DNA from: Siniperca chuatsi
Lineage: Eukaryota; Chordata; Actinopteri; Centrarchiformes; Sinipercidae
Direction of reading: 5' to 3'
DNA length: 64,000 nt
NCBI RefSeq assembly: GCF_020085105.1
Contig: NC_058062.1
Span: 844,001-908,000, forward strand
Positions 1-14,403 of the stretch are shown here, piece by piece. How positions within the stretch are numbered: the first letter of the stretch is position 1; each line of letters opens with the position of its first letter. Under the pieces are notes generated by a model. That model was not told the DNA's origin. It saw nothing but the letters and a program-made list of their open reading frames with translations, and ran no database searches. The position numbers and the translations under genes are program-made.

Positions 1-1952
<1,952 letters not shown>

Positions 1953-2689
1953 CTAAACACACACACAAAATACACACATAACAGTGAAAACATCGTCACA
2001 ACAAACACAGTTTAACAGAAACAATCCTTATCGAATATGTTTGTTTATATTATGTTTTTTTTTTATAAAGAATATCAGTCGATAAATCAGTATCAGATTT
2101 TTTTGTTTTTTACTCTCAGTTATAAATATTGACATCAGCCTTAAAAAATCCAGTATTGGTCAGGCTGTAGGGTGTGTGAGTGCAAACACACACCGTCACC
2201 GATACCACCAGTTTACCACTGTCAAACTAGACGCCTCTGTGTGGTGAATGTACTGATGATCAGCTGTTTTTTAGAGTCTGTGTTGTTTTCTGTCTGACAC
2301 ACACAAGATGATGATCAGCACTGAAGCTTCCTGCCCTCAGGTGGGAGATCAACACCAAATCTGTGTGTGTTATCCAGTCGATGTCTATTGGCTGAGGGGG
2401 ATAATCCACCTTCCACAGTGGACTGCAAGGTCACTGCACTTCCATGCCACAATAACAGCTGTAATCTTTCTTTAAATGCTAGTAATTTTTTTGTTAAAAT
2501 CACGAAGGTTTGATGAATAAGAGATTGTATTGAGTTACAGAAGCTAGTGGAACGGAGGCTAGACAGGAAGTGAATTTAGCTCTCTATAATACATTTTTCA
2601 TTGTTGCCATGTTTGAATTTTGGTCCAGATAAGTGCAAAATACATGAGTTGATGATCCTGTCATCATTAAAGCAAAATTTGCACAAATT

Positions 2690-2891
2690 GCTGTCCCCAT
2701 AATGTCTGTTTGTGAACTCATTACTGTCCCCATAATGTTGGTGGGTGAACCGGTTTGCTGTCCCCATAATGTTGGTGGGTGAACCGGTTTGCTGTCCCCA
2801 TAATGTTGGTGGGTGAACCGGTTTGCTGTCCCCATAATGTCTGTTTGTGAACATATCACTGTCCTCATAAGGTGGGTGGGTGAACAGGTTA
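2690..2891. repeat. 34-bp tandem repeat, about six units
   Basis: Units starting CTGTCCCCATAATG recur at 2,690, 2,724, 2,758, 2,792, 2,826 and about 2,859, a spacing of 34 bp. The three central units share GGTGGGTGAACCGGTTTG and look freshly amplified. The outer ones have diverged (TCTGTTTGTGAAC in place of TTGGTGGGTGAAC). The open frames across it on the minus strand are a by-product of the repeat. Confidence 0.9.
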
Positions 2892-3885
2892 TAAGAAACA
2901 CAAGTCCATATATATTCTCAGAAATAATGACTTTGAATGAGACAGGACTTCAGCTCATTTATTGATGCAACAGGGTAACGAAGCAAAGCTCAGAGGATTA
3001 CAAATTCAGCAAGTCATATGGCTCCTCACACAACAGCAAACAAACTACCTGTAAAAACTTTCACTGCAGACTGTCCACCAGCAGCTGCAGGTTTCTTCCC
3101 ATCTGTCTTCAACATAAAAATCTGATTATCATAAATTTTAATCGAGGCGTTTTTTTCTCTTGAACGACCCCATTTTGAGTTTGATACTGCTTCATATAAT
3201 TTATTATTAGCTCATTAAAATTGATTCAAGCTCTTATGAAGGCTGTAAACTTTTCTGTCTGAGTAAAAAGTCTTCAGGTCTGTCTCTGCTCTTTTTCTTT
3301 GTTTTTGTACATTAGCTGTTTAAATTTGTTTGTTTATTGTCAGACCTGCTTTACAGTGTTCATTACAGGTAGATTACATGACCATGAGATGAGTAGATTT
3401 ATTTGTCTTAAATACCATTCAGTTAAACCCAGGATTTTAATTAAATGAGGGTTTAACAAGGTTGTTATCAAGGCTGAACCTCCAACACAGTGAAGTCGAC
3501 ACCAGAACCGTCAGTTTGTCTTTGTCGTCTGTCCTCAGACTGTCAGATCTTTAGATTTCTGTCGGGGTGTGATGGGATCAGTTCACAGGAACTCCGTCAC
3601 TCTGCAGATCTTTGCACAGATTACACAGCTGATCTCTAAGCCTCTCTTTCACAAATAAAAAACAACAACTGAACAGCACCTAAATGAAAGTTCCCAGTCT
3701 TCCATTTCTGCTTTCTGCATGAGTTTCTTTATAACAGAGATTGAAAACAAACTTAAATATTTTACAAATCCCATTTAAGATCAGGGCCTGTATTTATCAA
3801 ACTGCTAAAAGTGAAATTTTGGATTTAAATGAAAGATCCTTCACCGTTCCTCCTACTCACAAACTTAAGAATAAAAGGTCTTTAT

Positions 3886-3952
3886 CAGAATCAGAATCAG
3901 GTTTATTGCCAAGTAGGTTTTCACATACAAGGAATCTGCCTTGTTGTTTTGA
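3886..3952 (+). repeat. interspersed fish repeat, LINE-tail type
   Basis: The sequence AGAATCAGGTTTATTGCC followed by AAGTAGGTTTTCACATACAAGG resembles a short motif dispersed widely in teleost genomes, usually taken to be the 3' tail of a LINE. The family name is not assigned here; recognition is from memory of the motif only. Confidence 0.5.
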
Positions 3953-4912
3953 TGCATAACAGTTGGTAAAGAAAAACCAAGTACTGCAAAAGTCAGGAAT
4001 CATAAATATAACATTTTAATTTAAAATAAAAATACGTAAAATATAACCATTTTAAAATAAAAAGAGCTGCAGTGTTTAAAACAAAGAGGTTGAAATGTGC
4101 AAAGTATTGACTAAGGTGTGCAAATCTTCACAGTATAAAGAATATGTACAATGTGCAAAAATAATAACCCAAGATTTGCAAAAATGTACGTTAATGTAAC
4201 GTGCCGTGTCCATAGGGCGGGATAAGACTAATTTCTTCTGACTTTCTCTTAAATTTAAGAATAAAATCCCTTTATCACATTTCTTTTTACTTAAAAATTA
4301 AAAGCTCCAGAGGTCTCGGAAGTGGGTTATGAGTAGTTAGATGGCTGCAAAACAGAGACAAAGGCAAGCATGGACCTTCTGAGACATGTTTGAGAATGAC
4401 AGTACAAAACATTAGTGATCAATGAGAATAATTTGTTATCCAACATAATGTGTTTAATTGAGTGTTTAAGTATTTACAGCTGCTGCTTTCTTGTAAGCTG
4501 TTATCTCCAAACACACATTTTTGCCTTTGTTTGATAGTGACAGCTGCAGAGAAAGACAGGAAAGCCAGGAGAGAGAGAGGGGATGACGTGCAGCAAAGGG
4601 CCGCTGGTAAGGACTCAGCCTTAATGTTACGCACTCTACCAGGTGATTTCTATTGTACTGCAAAATGTCTTCAGCAACGTTTTAAGGAATTTCTTTTATA
4701 GGATTTGTCTATATTTTTAACATGTATATTGACAGTGGAAGTGAAAATACCTTGAATTTTCTCTAAAGTTTTACAGTGAAGATTTTAATTACATTTTCCA
4801 CACAGGCATGGCTGTCTGCTTCATCTGGGCACTTCATCAGGCCAGTGGGCTCTTATATAATATAATTGAATACTTTTCCAGGACATGTAACATTTTCTCA
4901 ACTTTACAGCTA

Positions 4913-5158
<246 letters not shown>

Positions 5159-6103
5159 TCAGCAACATGAATCAACATCATCACTTTACAGTTTCAGTCT
5201 GACGTCCTCATTATAATCTGTCTGAACAGCATCCTCTTGACTATATTTTCTAGAAACACAAACAACAACTTCATTTTCTCAGGAGACTCAGCAGCTTCAG
5301 AATGGGTCGGTCAGTCTTAGAAATAGTTTCCAAAACTCGGATTAAGTGTGTTTTAAAATTCCACCTGACATAATGATTTGGTCATCTGAGCTGTAGGTTT
5401 AGGAATAAGTTAAAATAGTTGTCATGTACAGAAGAATAACTGGTGAACTCTAGATCAAGATGAAGTTTACTGTCAGGATGAGAAATAAAACCATGAACAA
5501 GTCAAGTCCAAAATCACAAATATGCCTCAAAGAGCTTTACACTCTGTACAACATGTGACACCCTACATCCTTACACCCTCGATTCAGATACAGAAAAACT
5601 CCACAAAGAAACATTTAACAGGAAAATAACAGTCTCTGATAATCAACAATATCTTTAAAAAGTATTTTAAGTGCAGTCCGCATTCTAAACTAAAAAACTG
5701 AGGCACAAACCTTTTTCCACTGTATTTTATTTTCTGTTTAAATGTTTAATTCATTAAGTATTCAATTTGTATTTTTACTGGTGTGCTGTATATGGCATGT
5801 TCTTGGGATGTTTTTATGTTTTAGGTTTCCACACTGGACACTAAAGTCTAGTTCTATTCGCAAAAGTCAAATTAAAGACAATAAAAATGATAGAGACCAT
5901 CACAGATAGCAGGAGACAGCAATGCTACATATCCGAAAGAAGAAAAGACAGACAGACAGATAAAAGGTGAGAGCAGGTGAGGTCAGCAGGTGAGGCAGAC
6001 TAAAGCGATAGCTCAATAAAAGTAAACAGTTTCCAGTTACACTAATTGGATTTCTATTATAGTTATTAGAGACAAGTGTGTACAGTCAGTGTGTGTTTTA
6101 ACC

Positions 6104-6126
6104 TGTGTGTGTGTGTGTGTGTGTGT
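6104..6126. repeat. (TG)n microsatellite
   Basis: About eleven TG units in stx1b intron 1. Confidence 0.9.
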
Positions 6127-6589
6127 CTAACTGATATGTTGATTGCAGATAATGAAAATCGACAGTCTTTAATGTTTCTAACAGACCTGAGACCTGATCT
6201 GATCTCACCACTAAGAGTCCTCCTACATGGAGATAGAGTGAAACACTTTTACTAAAGAACTGAGAGAAAGAAGGATGACGTCCTCACTTTGTCTACAGCG
6301 ATTGGTTGACAGCTGGTCTGTGTCAGTGAACTAGCATTTATTACTTATTATTTATTACTACTCATTAAATAAGATAGAGAGGTAGAGATATTCCAAGTTC
6401 ATCAGTGCTGATTTTAGTGCAGAGTTGTACCATCATCTCTGCTGTTATTGGATTGTTTTAATTTGTTGGTGAGCTGATTGGATCTTTATTAACTTGCTGA
6501 CATTAAAATATGCTTTTAAAAGTGATTTATCGTTATATTTTTCCCAAAACATTGCCGCAACAAAGCGCATCACCTGCAGCATCTGACTG

Positions 6590-6840
6590 ACTGTGAGCAG
6601 ACAGGTGGATAGACACAGTGTTGAGATACTGATGGTGGACAGACAGGTAGAGACAGACTGGCAAGCAAGCTGGTAGACAGACAAAACGCTAAATAAAGGG
6701 ACAGATGGACGGGTACGCAGACAGAAAGACAGATGGGCAAACAGAGGAGAAAGGTAGAAAACAAGACAGGTGGAAAGACAGTTAGGCAGAAAGACAAGCA
6801 GAGAGACAGGTGTATGACTGCAAAGAAAGACGACAGGTAC
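6590..6840. repeat. degenerate GACAGACAGGT-type repeat
   Basis: Imperfect repeats of GACAGACAGGTAGA-like words run for about 250 bp. Period is irregular (4-bp GACA core). Open frames across it are meaningless. Confidence 0.7.
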
Positions 6841-7612
6841 GCAGAAAATTAAAATCTCAAAGGTTAGGGGGTTAGGGTTAGGCCAACATTAGCCTCTCAT
6901 CTCCATTACAACTCATATAAAACACAAGCTAGCATGCTAACAGCTGGGTTTATATTTCGTAGTGGGAACTGGTTTTGTGGGATGAAGTTCAGCTGTGTGA
7001 GGCTATAAAATGTCTGGCTGTTGTTTATTTGTGCCTCTGAGGTTCAAAATGATATTTAGCATTGCAGCTAGTTGGCTAGCATAGCATCCCTTTCTCCAGC
7101 TCTGTCTCTTTGGATCTCTTTGTGGTCAGACTGCAGCTATTGTGTCCCTTTTTGCCCTCTCTCCCTCTCCTCCCCCCTCTGTCCTCCCCTCTTCCTCACC
7201 CTGCGTCACACTGACTCTGCAGAGGAGCGACAGAAACAGAAACAGACGGAAGGACAAACACACTCGTGCCATTTTTAAGCTAAACATGCTAACTAGGATG
7301 CTACAATCACAACATTACAAAATATTATTTATTTTTCATTCTCTCTGATATTTTCTGTCATACTTCACATTTTTTAAATCAAGTCCCAGTAGGATCCCAT
7401 GGAAAAGTCATTAGCATGACATGCAAGCGAAAAAAACAAATTAAATTTTCTGATTTAAAATGTTTTTCTCATTGAATTAATTTGTTTAATTGTTCAGTTA
7501 TATTTTCTGCACATTTTACTTCCCAGCATGAAAGTCTGAAAGCCGTTTAAAAGCCTTCTACTCGCTCATCAGTCTGCTCACTTTCAGACATGCACACTAA
7601 TTTTCTCACTCA

Positions 7613-7666
7613 TTTATTATTATTATTGTTATTATTATTATTATTATTGTTGTTGTTGTTGTTGTT
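7613..7666. repeat. (TTA)n(TTG)n microsatellite
   Basis: TTA triplets pass into TTG triplets over about 54 bp. Confidence 0.9.
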
Positions 7667-8085
7667 TTGCAACTGATGTGTTTTTTGTCTGTCAACTACT
7701 TTGGAATATTTTCAAACAGACACTTTCAAACTTTAAAATGTTCTCTTACATGTCAATTTAATTTTTAATCTGCTTTCAACTTTCACATTTCAGCTGACGG
7801 TTTAACTGCTTTCAGCTCTTGCTCTTCAACTGACACAAGCGAAAATTCTGTTTTATTAATTTCTTTTCTTAATAACATTTAATAGGGCTGCAACTAACAA
7901 TTACTTTCATTACTGATTCATCTGCCAATTATTTCAACTTAATTGCTTGTTAAGTTGGATAACTTTAACCTGAATGCCTAATATAAGGACTGTAATTTAC
8001 TCGTGTGTTCATTGCTGTGGATAATTATTGTGGGTCAACTGGCCACTAGAAAACTTTTATTTAGGTATCCACCATTTTACATTTG

Positions 8086-8086
<1 letters not shown>

Positions 8087-8134
<48 letters not shown>
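8087..8134. repeat. (TA)n microsatellite
   Basis: About 24 uninterrupted TA units, likely to form cruciforms or be length-variable. Confidence 0.95.
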
Positions 8135-8138
<4 letters not shown>

Positions 8139-9353
8139 ATTTTTATTGCTGTAGTTTTGTGATTCTAATTACGGAGTAAATCACCTGAAAAGTTTGTTTG
8201 TCACACCAACACAATGCAGATCTTTAGTGGGAGTTTTGCACAGCGGTTCCATCCAGACTGTCTTTCTTTAAAAAAGATGTCTGGGCTGAGTTTACACTCT
8301 GTAAAACATGATGAGTCTGTGATTTTAAATAACAAAACACCCCAAAAAGAAACAATTTAACGGCCCATTAATCTGAACACGTTCTTCTCTTCACAGATTA
8401 AGTCTGAACATGCTGTTAGTTACATAAGTGTCTGAAGGAAACATTTTTCCAGCTCACCTGTGCAGGTAATTCCCTTCTGTATATGTTTGTTTATCTGCTG
8501 GACTGAGCTGATCTGAGAGCAGCTTTATTCTTCTCAGCAGGTCAAATAAAAGCTAAACAAACATTATAAACCAGGTTAGTGACGCCTCACCCTCAGATAT
8601 AAATAGCAGCGTTGAATCAGCCAGTAAAGCTGTGATGCTGCAGGAGGAGGTCCAGACCCATCTGCACCTGAGGCATCATGGGAACTGTAGTTTAGCTGCT
8701 ACAGTTACACCCAAAACCTGGCTGGACGCCCTGCAGGGTTTATAGATACTTATTATGTTCGCTACGTGCAGTGAGAGTTAATGAAGGTAAACACAGTGAA
8801 CAGTGGGTGTAATGTCACTGCACTCTGACTGCAGACACACGTGTCCTTCTGCCTTCAGGTGTCTGCAGGGATTTAATGAACTGAAGAAGAAACTGGTCAT
8901 TCAGTATAAAGCAGCTGTGGACAACAGATACTGGAAAAATCACTTAATTCATAGATCAATGCAGATTTACTGACGTTTCTGCTTTAAACACATTAAACAT
9001 TATTTCTGATGCAGATTTAAACACATTATTCTGTTATTTCTGAGCATTTTGTAGTAGTTCAGTATTTATTTTGAGTCTAAGACACATTTTCACCAAAATA
9101 GCAATAACTCTCTTTGTGCTGCTTCATTTGAATGAACCTGATCACCTGAACACCACACAGACGGCGAAGAAAGTTTCAAGGTCAAGAAAATACCACACTG
9201 TCGGAGCGCTGCTGGAGCTGGTTATTATAATCAATAACTAGGGACTCCTGTCTTTATCACTCGCTCTCTATCACCACAATAACCTACAGTATGTTAGCCG
9301 CTGCATAACATTCGATGAGCAACACAATTTACAAAAAGCTCCAGTATTCGGAG

Positions 9354-10723
9354 TCAGGACACTACAGTCCCGTCAGGACGCTACAGTCCCGTCAGGACGC
9401 TACAGTCCCATCAGTCAGGACCCTACAGTCCCATTAGGATGCTACAGTCCCATCAGGACACTACAGTCCCGTCAGGACGCTACAGTCCCGTCAGGATGCT
9501 ACAGTCCCATCAGGATGCTACAGTCCCGTCAGGATGCTACAGTCCCGTCAGTCAGGACGCTACAGTCCCGTGAGGATGCTATAGTCCCATCAGGACGCTA
9601 CAGTCCCGTCAGTCAGGACGCTACAGTCCCATCAGTCAGGACACTACAGTCCCGTGAGGATGCTATAGTCCCATCAGGACGCTACAGTCCCGTCAGTCAG
9701 TACGCTACAGTCCCGTGAGGATGCTACAGTCCCGTCAGTCAGGATGCTACAGTCCCGTGAGGATGCTACAGTCCCGTCAGTCAGGACGCTACAGTCCCGT
9801 GAGGATGCTATAGTCCCATCAGGACGCTACAGTCCCATCAGTCAGGACGCTACAGTCCCGTCAAGACGCTACAGTCCCGTCAGGACACTACAGTCCCATC
9901 AGGACGCTACAGTCCCGTCAAGACGCTACAGTCCCATCAGTCAGGACGCTACAGTCCCATCAGGACGCTATAGTCCCGTGAGGATGCTACAGTCCCGTCC
10001 GTCAGGACGCTACAGTCCCATCAGTCAGGACGCTACAGTCCCATCAGGACGCTACAGTCCCATCAGTCAGGACACTACAGTCCCATCAGGACGCTACAGT
10101 CCCATCAGGATGCTACAGTCCCATCAGGATGCTACAGTCCCATCAGTCAGGACGCTGCAGTCCCATCAGGACGCTACAGTCCCGTCAGTCAGGACTCTAC
10201 AGTCCCATCAGGACGCTACAGTCCCATCAGGATGCTACAGTCCCATCAGTCAGGACGCTGCAGTCCCATCAGGACGCTACAGTCCCGTCAGTCAGGACTC
10301 TACAGTCCCATCAGGACGCTACAGTCCCATCAGGATGCTACAGTCCCATCAGTCAGGACACTACAGTCCCATCAGGACGCTACAGTCCCATCAGGATGCT
10401 ACAGTCCCATCAGTCAGGACGCTACAGTCCCATCAGGACGCTACAGTCCCATCAGGACGCTACAGTCCCATCAGGATGCTACAGTCCCATCAGTCAGGAC
10501 GCTACAGTCCCGTCAGGACGCTACAGTCCCGTCAGGACGCTACAGTCCCATCAGGACGCTACAGTCCCATCAGTCAGGACTCTACAGTCCCATCAGGACG
10601 CTACAGTCCCGTCAGGATGCTACAGTCCCATCAGTCAGGACTCTACAGTCCCATCAGGACGCTACAGTCCCGTCAGGACGCTACAGTCCCGTCAGGACAC
10701 TACAGTCCCGTCAGTCAGGACGC
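9354..10723. repeat. 1.37-kb minisatellite, 19/23-bp units
   Basis: The core unit CAGGACGCTACAGTCCCGT (19 bp) recurs roughly 65-70 times, many copies preceded by an extra CAGT that makes a 23-bp form. Variation is restricted: GGACGC/GGATGC/GGACAC/GGACTC in the first half and CCCGT/CCCAT at the end. Higher-order blocks repeat in the right half; for example a block starting near 10,130 recurs near 10,233. The open frames of up to 328 codons here (YSPISQDATVPSGR-like) are repeat translation, not a protein. Confidence 0.95.
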
Positions 10724-11204
10724 CAATTAGTTAATATCTGATATCTGGGAACACAACAGGGTCTTCACAGATCAGGATCAAGAAACCTGAGGACTTCTTT
10801 TTACTGATGTCACCATGTTCACAGATCTCAGATATGAACAGATGAAAATTATGGAGACGACCACCAAAATAAGTTAATAACCTGAAGAATAATTCCAGTT
10901 TCACATGAAATGCATCATAAATCAGCTCCTGGTCTTATATATCTCTCTGTCTCAGGTGTCGCCACCTGGATCTGCTGTCTCCCATAGAGACTGATGGCAG
11001 CTTCCACCGTCCATCCTGCCAACACACCTGACTCACTCTGTGTGTGTGTGTGTTGCTAATGATGTCAGCATGTTCACTGTCAGAATATTCAACCATCCCT
11101 ACACATAGTTGTGCACACACAAAGAAAACATGGCAGATATGAGTGTGCACGTGTGCAACTGGGTCCATCAGTTAAACCCAACGTCCAACACGCCTCTTCT
11201 ATAG

Positions 11205-11375
11205 ATCTGAGTCGAACAGGAGGGTTCTAACAAGGGTCCAGTAGGGTCTCAATATAGTCTAACTGGGTTTATCAGGGTCCATCAATCATCTAACATGGTC
11301 TAACAGGGTCCTACAGGGTCTAACTAAGATCCAACAAGGTCTGACGGTCACCTGACACGGTCTTTGGGTCACATA
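11205..11375. repeat. degenerate GGGTCTAACA minisatellite
   Basis: Loosely repeated words such as TCTAACAGGGTC, GGGTCCTACAGG and GGTCTAACTAAG over about 170 bp suggest an old, decayed tandem array with a period near 15-16 bp. Confidence 0.55.
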
Positions 11376-11856
11376 AACCGTACAGTGACCCCTCTAACAT
11401 CCAGTCCTGCAGTTTCTGTCTAAGTCCTGCAGATGTGTTTCTGAACGTCTGCCGCTGAGCATCATGGGAAACAGGAACACAGACACAATGACAGCGAACA
11501 CGTCTGGTCTCAGCAGATAAGCTCTGTTCACCAATCAGCTGCTGTCATCAACACACCCAACACCGCCCTCATCACCACCACACAGCTCCACCGTCTTTTT
11601 ATCGTCTCTGTCAGAGTGTAAACAGCGACGTCTGTGAAGGTTTCACCACCTCCGGAGAGAAGCAGGGGCTGATGGGAAATATTTCTAACACTTGAACACC
11701 CTCTGTGTTCAAAATGACATTAGCTCAGTTTCTCATTATAACAAGATCCTTTTCACAACTTTAAAACGTTTCCTGTAATATTTTAAGACAATGTTTGACT
11801 GACGTGTTGCAAAGATGACCTGGTTTTAAATGTCATTATAATCCAAGGTGTGTAAT

Positions 11857-11890
<34 letters not shown>

Positions 11891-12069
11891 AAAAGTATAA
11901 GTACTCGATATGCAGCAGAATGGCTCCAGTCAGTGTTATACTGGAGTATTTTTACTGATGCGTAAACATGAGAACAGCAATAAACTACTTTATCTACAGC
12001 AGTGCATTATATTTTATAAACTGATCATGTTTTGTATGTTTCAGAAACCCAAAGTACCAAAAGAATGTA

Positions 12070-12310
12070 TTTTTTAGATCTTATGCATATAAAGTATTAA
12101 CTTGTACTTATACTTTTAAAAATCATCTTTCAGGAGTTCCTGGGCTCAGTAGAATATAAAATAATACAGTATAGTGGAGTAAAAAGTACAATATTTCCCT
12201 CTGAGATGTAGTGGAGTAGAAGTAGCATGAAAAGGGAATACTCAAGTACGAGTACCTCAAACTTAACAGAGGTACAGGACTTGTAATTGTACATGTCTGC
12301 TAACATCAGT
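12070..12310. repeat. interspersed fish repeat, stepped AAGTAC type
   Basis: AGTATTAACTTGTACTTATAC, GAGATGTAGTGGAGTAGAAG and CTCAAGTACGAGTACCTCAA are hallmarks of a dispersed repeat family common in fish genomes. Related copies are seen near 35.6-36.0 kb and, inverted, near 61.4-61.6 kb. The transposon class is not assigned. Confidence 0.5.
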
Positions 12311-12804
12311 CTCAGATTGTTAGTTTTTCCTGATTCCCGGCAGCAAAACACACATGAAACTGGGTCGCTCTCATTCTTCATTTCACAGAAAGAAAAAACT
12401 ACAACTGCAAAATAATACTAATTTCAGGATCTGCTGGCAGTAACGAGCTCATTCATCATTCAGTATCTGTGAATGATCCAAAAACTCCTCAGTCTGAAAC
12501 TGAAGCATCAAGTCAGCTGATCACTGAGCTGAGATTATTAAAAACGTACCGTTAAGAAAAAAAGAGGTAATTTCTGTGAACAGTGTAATTCAACTAAAAG
12601 TGAAAAACGACTTTCTTTTCTGCTTTTACTCACTCTACACAGGCTGCTGTGACCTTTGACCTCCTGACTATTGGCTCCTTATATTAATGATGATTGATTA
12701 CCTGAAGCTGGTAGTTACTTCTGGACGAACATCAACCTCAAAATATATAAAACAAGATAAAATATGAAAATGACTGAAGAAAGAGGAAGAAGGATGCAGC
12801 AGTG

Positions 12805-13075
12805 TGTGTGCCTACATTACCCACAATGCAACTCTCCCTCTGGCAGTTTCGCGTGCGATTGTGGTGTGTTATGCTAGTAGCGGCTAATGCAGCCTGCAGC
12901 CTGCAGCAGAGGTCTGCTGAGCTCACTACTTTCTAACTTTTTCCATCTTCAGCCCCGACCGACGCTGACTCGAGTGACATCACTAGGGGACATTTATCAG
13001 ACTCCACACAGCTGCCTCTGAAGGCACTGAAGGCTTTATGCTACTTTAAAACATCTGCAGCAGAACTCCCCAAAA
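12805..13075 (+). repeat. dispersed repeat A, copy 1
   Basis: About 270 bp, from CCTACATTACCCACAATGCA through GTGTGTTATGCTAGTAGCGG to GGCTTTATGCTACTTTAAAAC, closely similar in the same order and orientation to 53,547-53,785 inside the perforin gene. The two copies differ by small deletions and substitutions, as expected for two insertions of one old element. Confidence 0.85.
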
Positions 13076-13997
13076 CCTGGAAACACCTGGAGACAACTGG
13101 AGACACCTGGAAACACCTGGTAACAGAATGACTGAAGTTCACCTTTAAGCAAAAAACAGCATCTCCGTTACAGACTCCATTATGTGTGTCACACTTCGTT
13201 AAAAAATCGAGTCTTTGTGATCAGTATCAAGATTGTTTATGTTTTGTGTTATATGCCAATATATCGTGCACCAGTCAGGTGATAAATATAATCTAACATA
13301 AATAAACATGCAACGAAATATATTAAGAAAACTTTCTCATCTTTTCATTTTGACCGAAAGTAAAACCTGCTGTTTCCTGTTGATGTAATCGATAACTGCA
13401 ATGTTTCCTGATATTAATCTGCAGACGTCACCTCGTTAACTGCAAAACCACCAGCTGCCATTTTTACAAGTCCTAAGTAGATTAAAGGCAGATGAAGAGA
13501 AAAATAAAATGTCTCGATGATGCGTTTAAATGTCTTCGTGTTTCTGCCTTAAAAAAAGACAATATTAAAGGAACGCTAGAGTTTGTATGAACTCCAGATA
13601 ATCTCAGCAGCCACCCTCTTCTTACCCATCATGCACCTCTCTGCTTCCTTATCTATTTTATAAATCTCTAACACCCCGCCCCCCCATCATCGTGTCGAGC
13701 TACATGGAACAATAATCCACCAGATGTCACATTAGAAATGATGAAAAGCTTAAAATATTCCACGTCAGCGACACCGGCAGCAGCTCCAGGGATTCAAATG
13801 GTTCTGACGTTTGAGCGAACTGACCCTTTAATACGATGAAGAGTTGTGAGGACTGTGCTCCTCTTCAGGGTTCGGTTCTTCTTCTTCTTCTTCTTCAGTG
13901 TTTCTGTGGATCAGCTGACTAATATCTGAACACTCTTACATAACAGCAGAGGCTGAGACACACTCTTCATCCAAACATCTGAGGACGAGTTACACTG

Positions 13998-14403
13998 AGG
14001 AGGAGGAGGAGGAGGAGGAGGAGGAGGAGGAGGAGGAAGAGGAGGAGGAGGAGGAGGAGGAGGAGGAGGAGGAGGAAGATGAAGAGGAAGATGAGGAGGA
14101 GGAGGAGGAGGAGAAGGATGATGAAGAGGAAGAGGAGGAGGAGGAGGAAGATGAAGAGGAGGAGGAGCAGGAGGTGGAGGAGCAGGAGGAAGATGAAGAG
14201 GAGGAGGAGCAGGAGGAGGAGGAGCAGGTGCAGGAGCAGGAGGAAGAGGAGCAGGAGGAGGAAAATGAAGAGGAGGAGGAGGAGGAAGATGAAGAGGCGG
14301 ATGAGGAGGAGGAGGAGGAGGAGGAGCAGGAGGAAGAGGAAGATGAAGATGAAGAGGATGAAGAAGATGAAGAGGAGCAGGAGGAGGAGGAGGAAGAGGA
14401 AAT
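13998..14403. repeat. (GGA)n-rich purine tract
   Basis: About 400 bp of GGA, GAA and GAT triplets with scattered GCA interruptions; the plus strand is nearly all purine. Three frames are open (poly-Glu, poly-Arg/Lys, and poly-Leu on the minus strand), but these carry no domain or splice signals. Confidence 0.95.

Noticed and set aside
9354..10723. Regular repeats that could be mistaken for a CRISPR array
   Set aside because: Units follow each other without unique spacers, and the setting is a vertebrate intron.
9744..10730. A 328-codon plus-strand frame rich in YSPISQDATVPSGR
   Set aside because: Repeat translation of a 19/23-bp minisatellite; several frames are open at once.
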